A stretch of DNA of 63,430 nucleotides, taken from contig NZ_CANLXP010000019.1 of NCBI RefSeq assembly GCF_947495145.1, forward strand, positions 1-63,430, in the 5' to 3' direction. The notes beneath the pieces were generated by a model. It searched no databases. It had not been told where the DNA came from and saw nothing but the letters and a program-made list of their open reading frames with translations. The position numbers were made by a program, and so were the translations under genes. Source of the DNA: an uncultured Arthrobacter sp. (GTDB lineage: Bacteria > Actinomycetota > Actinomycetes > Actinomycetales > Micrococcaceae). Positions 49,999 to 58,491 of this stretch are shown piece by piece (positions within the stretch are counted from its first letter, which is position 1; every line of letters begins with the position of its first letter).

Positions 49999-50490
49999 AT
50001 GTTGCTAAGCATGCTGAAGATTCGCGCGGCTGTGTCCGGACTTGCTCTCCTTCTCGGGCTGACGTCCTGTGGAATCACCATCCCGCAGGACCCGGAAGGA
50101 ACCCTGAAGAAGGTGTCCGAAGGAGTCCTCAGGGTGGGCGTGAGCGAGAACGCGCAGTGGGTTCAGCTGCCACCGGCCGGAGAACCCGAAGGCATTGAAC
50201 CGGGACTTGTCCGGGAGTTCGCGGACACGCTGGATGCCACGATCGAATGGGTGCCCGGTGCTGAACACGAACTCGCCGACGACCTCCGCCATGGAGAACT
50301 CGATCTGGCCATCGGCGGATTCGGTGCTGATACGCCCTGGATCGAGGAGGCCGGCATCACGCGCCCGTATACCGAGACGACAAACGAACGCGGAGAAACC
50401 GTCAAGCACGTCATGCTCGTCCCCCTCGGCGAGAACGCATTCCTGCTGGAACTGGACCAGTTCCTGCAGTCGCAGGAGGTTGCGCTGTGA
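49999..50490 (+). CDS. Half-size solute-binding lipoprotein
   Basis: 163 aa. Lipobox LLLGLTSCG gives a lipid anchor. The rest resembles one lobe of family 3 solute-binding proteins: LRVGVSENAQWVQLPP, GIEPGLVREFADTLDATIEWVPG, ADDLRHGELDLAIGGFGAD. Typical family members are about 250-280 aa, so this is about one lobe with the second missing or swapped. Its last bases overlap the CDF gene start, no ABC permease is nearby. Confidence 0.8.
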   Translation: MLLSMLKIRAAVSGLALLLGLTSCGITIPQDPEGTLKKVSEGVLRVGVSENAQWVQLPPAGEPEGIEPGLVREFADTLDATIEWVPGAEHELADDLRHGELDLAIGGFGADTPWIEEAGITRPYTETTNERGETVKHVMLVPLGENAFLLELDQFLQSQEVAL

Positions 50491-51539
50491 GCGCCGCAGA
50501 GGAAGCCGTGAGCACCGCAAGGGAAAAGGGCACAAGGGAAAAGGGCACAGCACGCTTCGGTCACACCGAGTTGCCTGAGGAACAGCGGCGCGCCCTGCGC
50601 AAGGCGGTCAAGTGGGAATGGATCACCATAGTCTTCCTGGCCCTCTCCACCTTCCTGGTGTATCTGGTGCTGGGAAACTCGCAGGCTATGAAGGCTGCCT
50701 GGATCGAGGACCTGCTTTCCTTCCTCCCGCCGATCTCATTTCTGGTGGCGACGCGGGTTATCCGCCGTCGCCCCTCTGAAACGCACCCCTACGGCTACCA
50801 CCGTGCAGTTGGCGTGGCGCATCTCGTTGCAGCAGTGGCACTGGTGGTGATGGGCGCGTACCTCATTGTCGACTCGGGGATCGGCCTGATAACAGCCGAG
50901 CATCCCACGATCGGCGCAGTTACCCTGCTGGGCAACACCTTCTGGCTGGGATGGCTGATGGTGCTCGCAATGCTGTTGACCGCTGGACCTCCGGTGGTGC
51001 TCGGGATCATCAAGATGAAGCTGGCCAAAACGCTCCATGACAAGGTGCTCTACGCCGACGCGGACATGAACAAGGCTGACTGGATGACGGCGCTCTCTGC
51101 GGCGGTGGGCGTTCTGGGAATCGGCGTGGGCCTGTGGTGGGCTGACTCCGTAGCTGCGCTACTTATCTCAACCAGCATCCTGCGCGACGGGATCAAGAAT
51201 CTACGAGGAGCAGTGGGAGGCCTGACCGACACCCGTGCCCGGACCTATGACGACTCCAGACCGGACCCGGTGGGCGAGCGGATCGACTCCTATCTCCGGA
51301 GCCTGAGCTGGGTCCGGGAAGCCAGGTCGAGGGTGCGTGATGAGGGGCACGTGTTCCACGTCGAATCCTTCGTGGTACCACGGAAGTGGCCGAGGGCAAC
51401 GCTGCGGCGGCTTGAGAAGGCCCGCGACGCGTGCGTGGAGATGGACTGGAAAGTCCAGGACATGGTGATTGTGCCGGTCGCTGAGCTGCCTGAAGAGTTT
51501 CTGCCTGGCCTGGCCACGAGCGGTTCAGAGATCCCTTAG
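50487..51539 (+). CDS. Cation diffusion facilitator (CDF)-like transporter
   Basis: 350 aa, five or six membrane helices. HPYGYHRAVGVAHLVAAVALVVMGAYLI and VLYADADMNKADWMTALSAAVGVLG are CDF-like. The canonical helix-2/5 metal site (HxxxD) is altered: DADMNKAD in place of the usual DAxHxxxD and WIEDLLSFLPP in place of the S-A-A-HxxxD helix. An N-terminal repeat TREKGT and a cytoplasmic C-terminal domain (about 245-335) are present. GTG overlaps the lipoprotein stop. Confidence 0.82.
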   Translation: MSAAEEAVSTAREKGTREKGTARFGHTELPEEQRRALRKAVKWEWITIVFLALSTFLVYLVLGNSQAMKAAWIEDLLSFLPPISFLVATRVIRRRPSETHPYGYHRAVGVAHLVAAVALVVMGAYLIVDSGIGLITAEHPTIGAVTLLGNTFWLGWLMVLAMLLTAGPPVVLGIIKMKLAKTLHDKVLYADADMNKADWMTALSAAVGVLGIGVGLWWADSVAALLISTSILRDGIKNLRGAVGGLTDTRARTYDDSRPDPVGERIDSYLRSLSWVREARSRVRDEGHVFHVESFVVPRKWPRATLRRLEKARDACVEMDWKVQDMVIVPVAELPEEFLPGLATSGSEIP

Positions 51540-51579
51540 GCCACTCGGAACGAGAATTCGGCCGTTTGCTGGCAGAACC

Positions 51580-51593
51580 CTAAGTAAACTTAG
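51580..51593. promoter_or_regulatory. Palindromic AT-rich site upstream of the SRPBCC gene
   Basis: CTAAGTAAACTTAG, 6-bp arms with a 2-bp centre, 105 bp upstream of the start. It may be an operator. Confidence 0.45.
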
Positions 51594-51698
51594 TAATTTA
51601 TTGATCCGTGATGCCCGGTGGGTTAGCGTGGCGGTCAAGCGGTCGAACAAGGCCGCGACTTGTTCCACGTGAAGTTCCAGCAAAAGGAGGAACAGACA

Positions 51699-52271
51699 AT
51701 GGCTACAGTTCAGGAATTCATCGACGTCTCAGTGCCGGTATCCACCGCGTACAACCAGTGGACGCAGTTCGAAACCTTTCCGGAGTTCATGGGCGGGGTT
51801 GAGTCGATTACCCAGATTTCCGACACCCATAACCACTGGGTGACCAAAATCGGTGGAGTCGAGCGGGAATTCGACACAGAGATCACTGAGCAGCATCCGG
51901 ATGAGCGCGTCGCCTGGAAGAGCACCGACGGGAAGTCCCATGCCGGCGTCGTAACCTTCCACAGGCTGGATGACACCACCACGCGGGTAACTGTCCAGCT
52001 GGACTGGGATCCGGACAGTTTCACCGAGAAGGTCGGTGCTGCTGTCGGCGCTGATGATCGGCAGGTGAAGTCCGACCTTGCCCGTTTCAAGGAGTTCATC
52101 GAGAACACCGGAAACGCGACGGGCGCCTGGCGCGGTGATGTGAACGCCCCCGGCTCGGGTTCGGCTACAGCCAGCCAGACGGTTGATCCACTGGCAGGCG
52201 GCGCAGGTCTTGCCGATCCGTCACTGGATGATCCGGAGTCGGGCGGACCGCGGGCAGCCAACCCGGCATAA
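51699..52271 (+). CDS. SRPBCC family protein
   Basis: 190 aa. START-like hydrophobic-pocket fold (about 1-145): VSVPVSTAYNQWTQFETFPEFMGGVESI and GRSHAGVV-like GKSHAGVVTFHRLDDTTTRVTVQLDWDP. The last 45 residues are Gly/Ser/Ala/Pro-rich. Start at 51699 chosen for AAAGGAGGAA seven bases ahead. Function unknown; such proteins are often stress-associated. Confidence 0.85.
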   Translation: MATVQEFIDVSVPVSTAYNQWTQFETFPEFMGGVESITQISDTHNHWVTKIGGVEREFDTEITEQHPDERVAWKSTDGKSHAGVVTFHRLDDTTTRVTVQLDWDPDSFTEKVGAAVGADDRQVKSDLARFKEFIENTGNATGAWRGDVNAPGSGSATASQTVDPLAGGAGLADPSLDDPESGGPRAANPA

Positions 52272-52296
52272 GCCGCCACCCGGCGCAAATACGAAC

Positions 52297-52329
52297 ACGG
52301 AGGGCACTTCCTGAGGGAGTGCCCTCCGT
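52297..52329. terminator. Convergent terminator
   Basis: 12-bp perfect stem (52297-52308 with 52318-52329) between the SRPBCC gene and convergent pstS. Confidence 0.8.
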
Positions 52330-52347
52330 TGCGTGTGGGTGAATGCG

Positions 52348-53460
52348 TCAGCTCTCGACGCTGATTGTGCTGATCGCTTCCGTGGCCCGCTCGGACAGGC
52401 TTTCTGAGATTGGCGCGCTCCCGGCGGCCTCTGCCGCAGCCTGCTGGCCCTCTGCACTGACCACAAAGGAACCGAAGGTCTTGACCAGGTTCGCCGTTTC
52501 CTCGTCCTCGTAGGTGGAACAGAAGATGTGGTAGGAAACGAGCACCAGCGGGTAGGCGCCCGGCGCTGTTGTCCTTCGGTCGAGGTCCAGCGCGATGTCG
52601 AATTCTGCGCGTCCCTCCACCGGCTCAGCCACGTCGACGGCGGCCGCAGCCGCTTCCGGGCTGACCGCTACATACTCATCGCCCACCAGCAGTTTCGCCC
52701 TGCCGAGCGGAGGCCCGACGGCGGAATCATCCGCGTAGGTAACCGCACCTTCAGTGCTGGTAACCGTGCTGACGACGCCGGCATTGCCCTTGGCGTTCTC
52801 CCCGGCCAGACCGGACGGGAAGGTGCCGTCAGCCTCGTTGGTCCAGATCTCCGGCACCACTGCATGCAGGTAGTCGGTGAAGTTTTCAGTTGTTCCGGAG
52901 TCATCTGAGCGGCTTACCGGCGTGATCCGGGTGTCGGGAAGGTCGACGCCCTCGTTCTGGCTGGCGATCGCCTGGTCATCCCAACGGGTAATCTCGCCAC
53001 GGAAGATGCGGGCGATCGTTTCGGCATCGAGGTTCAGTTCCTCGATGCCCGGCAGGTTGAAGGCGATGCTGATCGGTGCCACGTAGGCCGGGATGTTGAA
53101 CGCGCCCTCGGGGCCGCATACTTCACGCGACTCCTCGAGTTCTTCTTCGCTGAGGTACGCGTCCGAGCCCGCGAAGTCGACGGCTCCTGCGAGGAGCGCC
53201 CCGCGTCCTGCCCCCGAACCATCAGGCGAATACTGCACCCGCACGTCCGGGTGCATGGTGGAAAACTCCGCCTGCCAGGCGTTCATCGCCGGCCCCTGGG
53301 CCGAAGATCCGGCGCCGGTGATGGTTCCGCTCAGGGTGGAGGTTGCGTTCTGCGCTGCCGCTTCCTGTTCCGGACCCAGCGGATAGTCCGAGCCGCAGGA
53401 CGCGACCGTAAGGCCGGCGGCACAGCCAAGGGCGATGGTAAGAACGCGGCGAAAAATCAC
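52348..53460 (-). CDS. pstS: Phosphate-binding lipoprotein PstS
   Basis: 370 aa from GTG at 53460. Lipobox in AAGLTVASCGSD. Phosphate-site sequences TITGAGSSAQGPAMNAW and SRSDDSGTTENF; FAGSDAYLSEEEL and WDDQAIASQNEGVDLPDTRITPV are family-typical. High-affinity phosphate uptake partner of PstCAB, but no pstCAB follows here within the window; the channel genes would be elsewhere, or the protein acts alone. Confidence 0.9.
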   Translation of the reverse strand: MIFRRVLTIALGCAAGLTVASCGSDYPLGPEQEAAAQNATSTLSGTITGAGSSAQGPAMNAWQAEFSTMHPDVRVQYSPDGSGAGRGALLAGAVDFAGSDAYLSEEELEESREVCGPEGAFNIPAYVAPISIAFNLPGIEELNLDAETIARIFRGEITRWDDQAIASQNEGVDLPDTRITPVSRSDDSGTTENFTDYLHAVVPEIWTNEADGTFPSGLAGENAKGNAGVVSTVTSTEGAVTYADDSAVGPPLGRAKLLVGDEYVAVSPEAAAAAVDVAEPVEGRAEFDIALDLDRRTTAPGAYPLVLVSYHIFCSTYEDEETANLVKTFGSFVVSAEGQQAAAEAAGSAPISESLSERATEAISTISVES

Positions 53461-53519
53461 ACGCCCACGATACAGGTGAATGCTGGATGAACCCACGTCG
53501 AACAAGTGGTGAACCGGCC

Positions 53520-55007
53520 CTACGGTGCCTGAAGGTTCCGGGTGGCCGGTCCCTCAAGCCGCACGCCGTCGTGCGTGAAGCGCGATCCGTGGAGCGGGCA
53601 GTCCCAGGACTGTTCGGCGTCGTTCCAGCTCAATACTCCTCCCAGATGGGGACATACCGCTGAGACGCGGTGGGTCACTCCGGCGATCTGGCACACTCCC
53701 ACCGGCCGTGCGCCCTCCCGGACGATGACGCCCTGCCCCTCCAGTGGTTGGGCGTGGGAGGTCCGTGCCAGCCCGCCCAGCCAACCGGTCACCAGCTCAC
53801 GGCCGACGCCGGCGTTGGTTTTCGCAGTGCTGAGCGCATCCTGCTTGCCCACTCTCGTCTTGTACAGTTCCCTCGCCCAGGGCATGTGTCCACCGAGGAT
53901 TTCCGCGGACAGGGACAGGGCTGCAGCCACTCCATTGGTGAATCCCCACTTGTTGAATCCCGTTGCTGTATAGATGGATTGGCCGCCGATGGGCATCCTG
54001 CCGACGTAGGGAACCGACGACGCCGGCTGGTAGTCCTGTGCGGACCAGCTGAACGCTGCCTGCGCGGTGGGAAAGTGGTCCTGGGTCCAGCGGATGATGT
54101 CGTCAACGAGCGACTGGGTATGCGCCTCACGTCCAACCGCATGGCCGTTACCGCCGGTGATCAGGTACGGCCTGCCCTCCACGGTTGTATTGCGCAGGGT
54201 CCGGGAGGGCGAATCCACCGAGAGGTACATGCCGTCGGGAATCTCATCCTGCACCGTGAATGCCACCGCATAGGAACGGTGCGGTTTGAGGACGGAAAAG
54301 TGTCCGCCACGATCCAGGATCGGCGTGCCGGTGGCGATGACGACATTGGCCGCCGATACGTCACCTAGCGAAGTCTGGATGGTCGTCCGCTCGCCCTTGG
54401 TGGCCCCCGCTTTCACCCCGGTGACCCGGACCTCCTCAACCAGTTGCCCTGAGTGCTTCCGCAGGTCGTTGGCCAGCGCGGCCAGTACCTCCATGGGATG
54501 CACCTGCGCCTGACCGGCTACGCGCAAAGTGCGTGTCACAGCGAAGGGAAGTTCCGACGAGTCTTCCAACACGGCTGTGAGTCCGGAATTGGCGCAGGCG
54601 TCTCGTTCCTCGCTGAGGAGGCGCGCGCCGTCGTCGGTTATTGCGTAGTTGATGGCGTCCCTGACGTCATAGCTGACCCCGGACTCGTCACAGAACCGCA
54701 ACAGCCAGCTTTGGCCTTCACGGTTCCCGGTGACGTAATGGCGGGCCAGCGCCGCGCCATGGTGCTTGATGATCGATGACAGTTGCGTGCCCTGCAGCAG
54801 GGAGACTTTCGCTGTGCTGTTTCCGGTGGTGACAGCACCGACCGTGCGCGCTTCCAGGACCGCCACCCGCTGGCCGGAACGGGCAAGCAGTGTTGCCGTG
54901 GTCAACCCGGTAATACCGGCCCCGACAACCACTGAATCGTACTGGGCGCCCTCCTGGAAGGTGTCGGCGGGAATGCGCGGTGAAGATTCAAGCCAAAGGG
55001 ATTTCAC
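53520..55007 (-). CDS. FAD-dependent oxidoreductase with C-terminal Rieske domain
   Basis: 495 aa. DAO-type fold: SVVVGAGITGLTTATLLARSG (dinucleotide site) near residue 25. Substrate region GHAVGREAHTQSLVDDIIRWTQDHFP. The C-terminal Rieske [2Fe-2S] domain (about 405-495) has CPHLGG and CPLHGSRF ligands. Oxidoreductase with ferredoxin-like end; substrate unknown. GTG start with AAGGAGA. Lies just after the lipoprotein gene on the same strand. Confidence 0.9.
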   Translation of the reverse strand: MKSLWLESSPRIPADTFQEGAQYDSVVVGAGITGLTTATLLARSGQRVAVLEARTVGAVTTGNSTAKVSLLQGTQLSSIIKHHGAALARHYVTGNREGQSWLLRFCDESGVSYDVRDAINYAITDDGARLLSEERDACANSGLTAVLEDSSELPFAVTRTLRVAGQAQVHPMEVLAALANDLRKHSGQLVEEVRVTGVKAGATKGERTTIQTSLGDVSAANVVIATGTPILDRGGHFSVLKPHRSYAVAFTVQDEIPDGMYLSVDSPSRTLRNTTVEGRPYLITGGNGHAVGREAHTQSLVDDIIRWTQDHFPTAQAAFSWSAQDYQPASSVPYVGRMPIGGQSIYTATGFNKWGFTNGVAAALSLSAEILGGHMPWARELYKTRVGKQDALSTAKTNAGVGRELVTGWLGGLARTSHAQPLEGQGVIVREGARPVGVCQIAGVTHRVSAVCPHLGGVLSWNDAEQSWDCPLHGSRFTHDGVRLEGPATRNLQAP

Positions 55008-55036
55008 GGTCAGTTCTCCTTCAGGAATGCGGTTGT

Positions 55037-55609
55037 TTACCAGTCCAGTTCGATGTTGGTGCTGTCGGGCAGGTCGCCGGGCGCAGTGCCGAGGTAAATC
55101 ACCTCGCCGGTGTCCTCATCACGGAGGAACGTGTGAAAGGTGCCGGGGTCGAGGCTGCCGGCGATGGGCGGATAGCCCTGTTCGGCAGTAACCCTGTCCT
55201 TGAAATCAGGGGTGGGGAGGCCGTCGTCGGACACCGTGAACCAGTCCCACACTCCGCCTGTGGATAGATCGACGGCGAGAATAGCGCCGGACGGCCACCC
55301 GCGATCCGGATTCCGGTCCTCGCCTGGAATCTGACGGCCGGCCCTGCGGTCATAACCGGCAAGGAACTGTCCGTTATCGGCCTGGACGAGCCCCACGCGC
55401 AGCGGGAGTCCTGCGGTGCCCGGAGCGAAGGCCAGTGTGTCCCACCACCCGCTGTAAGCGGTCCGGAGCGGAAAGGCCGAGCCCGGCTCCACGGTGACCG
55501 GCAGCGGCTGGAAGTAGGGCGGCACCGGCGCGGCGGTGAGTTCCGAGCTGCAACCCGGAAGGATGACGACGGCGAGCAGCGCCGCTACGCCGGGCAGACG
55601 CGTTCGCAC
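55037..55609 (-). CDS. Predicted lipoprotein
   Basis: 190 aa. Signal and lipobox AVVILPGCSSE. GTG start with a very strong GGAGGTGATC. The mature part has no recognised domain; GWWDTLAFAPGTAGLPLRVGLVQADNGQF and GYPPIAGSLDPGTFHTFLRDEDTGEV suggest a beta-rich globular protein. Cotranscribed with the FAD/Rieske gene 29 bp downstream; together they might be a secreted-electron-partner pair, but this is inference. Confidence 0.8.
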   Translation of the reverse strand: MRTRLPGVAALLAVVILPGCSSELTAAPVPPYFQPLPVTVEPGSAFPLRTAYSGWWDTLAFAPGTAGLPLRVGLVQADNGQFLAGYDRRAGRQIPGEDRNPDRGWPSGAILAVDLSTGGVWDWFTVSDDGLPTPDFKDRVTAEQGYPPIAGSLDPGTFHTFLRDEDTGEVIYLGTAPGDLPDSTNIELDW

Positions 55610-55719
55610 GGTTGATCACCTCCGTGGGACCAACCGTAGACCCCGTCCGGGTGGGCCTCAAGGGAAACTGGTAAGTATGCTGTCTAAGGACCCTGACATC
55701 CTGGAACGGAAAGAAAAAC

Positions 55720-56283
55720 ATGACGGCTGCGCTGTTGATTATCGACATGCAGAAGGCATTCTTCGAGGATGAGTCCCTGGGGAACCAGCAGGACGCTTTG
55801 GTAGAGGCATGCAACTCCGCTATTTCTGATGCGCGCACGGAAGGAGCTCCGGTCTATGTGATCCGTACGGAGCACCAGCGGGACAAGTCGACGTGGACCG
55901 TAAGCATGCTCGACGACGACCAGGGTTTCCTTTTCAGCGGCACGGAGCAGACCGAACCCGTTGACGGGCTGGACACGGCCGGGCTACCTGAACTGGTGAA
56001 GACGCGGGACAGTGCGTTTTTCGGGACGGATCTACTGCAACGTCTGCGCAATCTTGACGTGGAGACCGTGGTCCTTGCCGGCGTTTCCACACACAACTGC
56101 GTGGCGCAGACGGCCGCCGACGCCTATGCCAACAACCTGCGGGTGGTTTACGCGAAGGACGCAATTGCCTCGACCAACGATGAATACGCGCAGAATGTGC
56201 TGGGGGTCCTCATGGATGAATACCGCCAGGAGACCCTCGGCGCCGATGAAGTTAGGCGGCTGTTCTCGGAGCAGTCCGGCTGA
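55720..56283 (+). CDS. Isochorismatase-like cysteine hydrolase
   Basis: 187 aa. Catalytic Asp in LLIIDMQKAFF, Lys in LVKTRDSAFFGTDL, and nucleophile Cys in AGVSTHNCVAQTAADAY. Substrates of such enzymes include isochorismate, nicotinamide or ureas; not defined here. Confidence 0.9.
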   Translation: MTAALLIIDMQKAFFEDESLGNQQDALVEACNSAISDARTEGAPVYVIRTEHQRDKSTWTVSMLDDDQGFLFSGTEQTEPVDGLDTAGLPELVKTRDSAFFGTDLLQRLRNLDVETVVLAGVSTHNCVAQTAADAYANNLRVVYAKDAIASTNDEYAQNVLGVLMDEYRQETLGADEVRRLFSEQSG

Positions 56284-56296
56284 GCACTCAGCTCCG

Positions 56297-56500
56297 TCAC
56301 ACCCCTATGCTGTAACCGTCTTCGCGATGAAAGAGGCGACGGCCTGCGCCGTCATCAGAGCGGACCCATACGACTGTGGCGTCATCAGCCCGGTCCTCAA
56401 GTACCCCGGTGAACTGGTTCCCGGAAGCGTGCCGGAGCGTAATCTGCTGGCCGCGCTTCAACGTCGAGAAGTCTGCGGGTGGGAAGTGCTCGGCAGTCAT
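56297..56500 (-). CDS. Small hypothetical protein
   Basis: 67 aa, MTAEHFPPADFSTLKRGQQITL... then FTGVLEDRADDATVVWVRSDDGAGRR. It looks like a small beta-barrel (RxxGxLxDR pattern) but no family is recognised. A GAAAGG site lies about 11 bases before the ATG. Convergent with the isochorismatase gene. Confidence 0.6.
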   Translation of the reverse strand: MTAEHFPPADFSTLKRGQQITLRHASGNQFTGVLEDRADDATVVWVRSDDGAGRRLFHREDGYSIGV

Positions 56501-56606
56501 CAGGAGAGACCTTTCGTCAGTGTGATTGACGCCACACTATTGTCCGTTCCTGAATGTTTGGTGAATAGGGTCTGGGTAGCTCCTGACCATTCGGAGAATC
56601 CTTGTA

Positions 56607-56661
56607 TGACTGTGACAGGTTTGAGTGGGCCCCGGTAGGACGGTCATTTCTGGCCCCACTT
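56607..56661 (+). repeat. Left terminal inverted repeat of the IS21 element
   Basis: Begins TGACTGTGACA and continues to CCCCACTT. Additional similar motifs ending TGGCCCCAC occur at 56642-56659 and 56687-56704, as in the multiple terminal repeats of IS21. Confidence 0.85.
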
Positions 56662-56754
56662 CGTGACTCGCCGGGCTTGTTGTGACGGTTATGTGTGGCC
56701 CCACCCTCACCGTTGGACTCATCAATTGATGAGCGCGACGGAGGGCTGGTTCGG

Positions 56755-58491
56755 ATGGAGTCAAGGGTGGATTTATTCGCACGGATACGTAGGGATGCCA
56801 GAGTTGAGGGACTTTCTGTTCGTGCGCTGGCGGTCCGGCACGGAGTGCACCGGAGAACTGTCCGGCAGGCTTTGACCTCTGCTTCGCCGCCGGAACGTAA
56901 GCCTAGGCAGGGTGTGTCCCGGCGGCTGGAACCGTTTAAGGCCGTGATCGATGCGATGTTGGTGGAGGACACGACTGCTCCGCGGAAGCAACGCCATACC
57001 GCACGCAGGATCCTCGCCCGGCTCGTTGAGGAGCATGGTGCGGAAGAGCTGTCGTATTCGACCGTCCGCGACTATGTCCGAGTTCGACGCGCGCAGATCG
57101 ATGTCGAGGCTGGCCGCCGGGTCGAGGTCTTCGTTCCGCAGGAGCACGCACCTGGGGCGGAGGCCGAGGTGGACTTCGGTGAGGTCTGGGTCGTGTTGAA
57201 CGGGGTGAAGACGAAATGCCACATGTTTGTCTATCGGCTTTCCTATTCGGGCAAGGCTATTCACCGGGTCTACCCGACGCAGGCCCAGGAAGCTTTTCTT
57301 GAAGGTCATATCGAGGCCTTCACCGCCCTGGGCGGAATCCCGACGAGACATATCCGCTATGACAATCTGACCAGCGCGGTGACTGCGGTCGTGTTTGGGC
57401 AGGGTAGGCAGCGTCAGGAAAACGACCGGTGGGTGTTGTTCCGCTCCCACTACGGGTTCGACGCGTTCTACTGTCAACCGGGCATTGACGGTGCGCACGA
57501 GAAGGGTGGCGTTGAGGGCGAGGTGGGTTGGTTTCGCCGCAACCGTCTTTCTCCGATGCCTATCGTGGGTTCCCTGGATGAGCTCAACGGTCGTATAGGC
57601 GAATGGGAAGCTCAGGACGAAGCGCGGCGCATTAGTGATCGGATTCGCACGGTCGGCCAGGACTTTGATTTTGAGCGACCGCTGTTCGCGCCGCTATCAG
57701 CAGAGGCGTTCGACCCCGGGGTGGTGCTGACACCGAGGGTGGATAGATCTTCGATGATCACGGTGCGGATGGTGAAGTACTCGGTTCCGGCCCGGTTCAT
57801 CGGCCAGCAGGTTCGGGTATCGCTCCGGGCGTCCGAGATTGTCGTGTTTGACGGGCGCACCATCTTGGCTCGGCATCATCGGATTACCGTCAAGCACGGG
57901 CAGTCCGTGCAGCTCGATCACTACCTTGAGGTTCTGCGTACTAAGCCTGGCGCCCTTCCTGGCTCCACCGCGTTGTCGAGGGCTCGCGACGCTGGGACGT
58001 TCACAAGCGCTCATGAAGCGTTCTGGGCTGCGTCACGTCGCGTCAATGGTGACTCAGACGGAACACGTGAGCTCATCGACGTTCTTCTCCTTCACAGGTC
58101 CATGTCCGCCGATGACATCCAGGCCGGTATCCGCGCCGCGCTCGAGGTGGGAGCGGTCAACGCTGATGTCGTCGCTGTCGAAGCCCGCCGGCACGTCGCG
58201 ATGAGCGATGTTGTAAATGATGCGGCGGGTAGTCGGTCGCTGCCGGTGGGTGGGGCCATCTCGGGCCGCCCTTCGGGTGTTCATCGTGGTGCTCATGCTG
58301 ATCAGCGCGAGCAACGAGTTGTCAGCCTGACCCAGCGTCGGTTGATGGATCCCGCTGCCGTCATCGCCGGACTGCCGGCGGATAACCGGCCGGCCCCGTC
58401 GGTCAACGCTTATGACGAGTTGTTGGCCATACGCATGCAACCCATCTCAGCTGGTTCCACTAACGCTGCGTCGAAGGAGAACATCTCGTGA
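56755..58491 (+). CDS. istA: IS21 transposase IstA
   Basis: About 578 aa DDE transposase from ATG at 56755, with GGAGGG upstream. Helix-turn-helix near the N-terminus (LSVRALAVRHGVHRRTVRQAL), then the catalytic core with AEVDFGEVWV (first Asp), DNLTSAV and EKGGVEGEVGWFRRN (Glu). A beta-barrel Mu-like C-terminus follows. Its stop overlaps the istB GTG (GTGA). Confidence 0.94.
   Translation: MESRVDLFARIRRDARVEGLSVRALAVRHGVHRRTVRQALTSASPPERKPRQGVSRRLEPFKAVIDAMLVEDTTAPRKQRHTARRILARLVEEHGAEELSYSTVRDYVRVRRAQIDVEAGRRVEVFVPQEHAPGAEAEVDFGEVWVVLNGVKTKCHMFVYRLSYSGKAIHRVYPTQAQEAFLEGHIEAFTALGGIPTRHIRYDNLTSAVTAVVFGQGRQRQENDRWVLFRSHYGFDAFYCQPGIDGAHEKGGVEGEVGWFRRNRLSPMPIVGSLDELNGRIGEWEAQDEARRISDRIRTVGQDFDFERPLFAPLSAEAFDPGVVLTPRVDRSSMITVRMVKYSVPARFIGQQVRVSLRASEIVVFDGRTILARHHRITVKHGQSVQLDHYLEVLRTKPGALPGSTALSRARDAGTFTSAHEAFWAASRRVNGDSDGTRELIDVLLLHRSMSADDIQAGIRAALEVGAVNADVVAVEARRHVAMSDVVNDAAGSRSLPVGGAISGRPSGVHRGAHADQREQRVVSLTQRRLMDPAAVIAGLPADNRPAPSVNAYDELLAIRMQPISAGSTNAASKENIS

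Noticed and set aside
51661-51676. An eighth parS site
   Set aside because: Only 13 of 16 positions match and the right arm (GTT versus ACA) breaks the palindrome. The other sites are perfect in the core.
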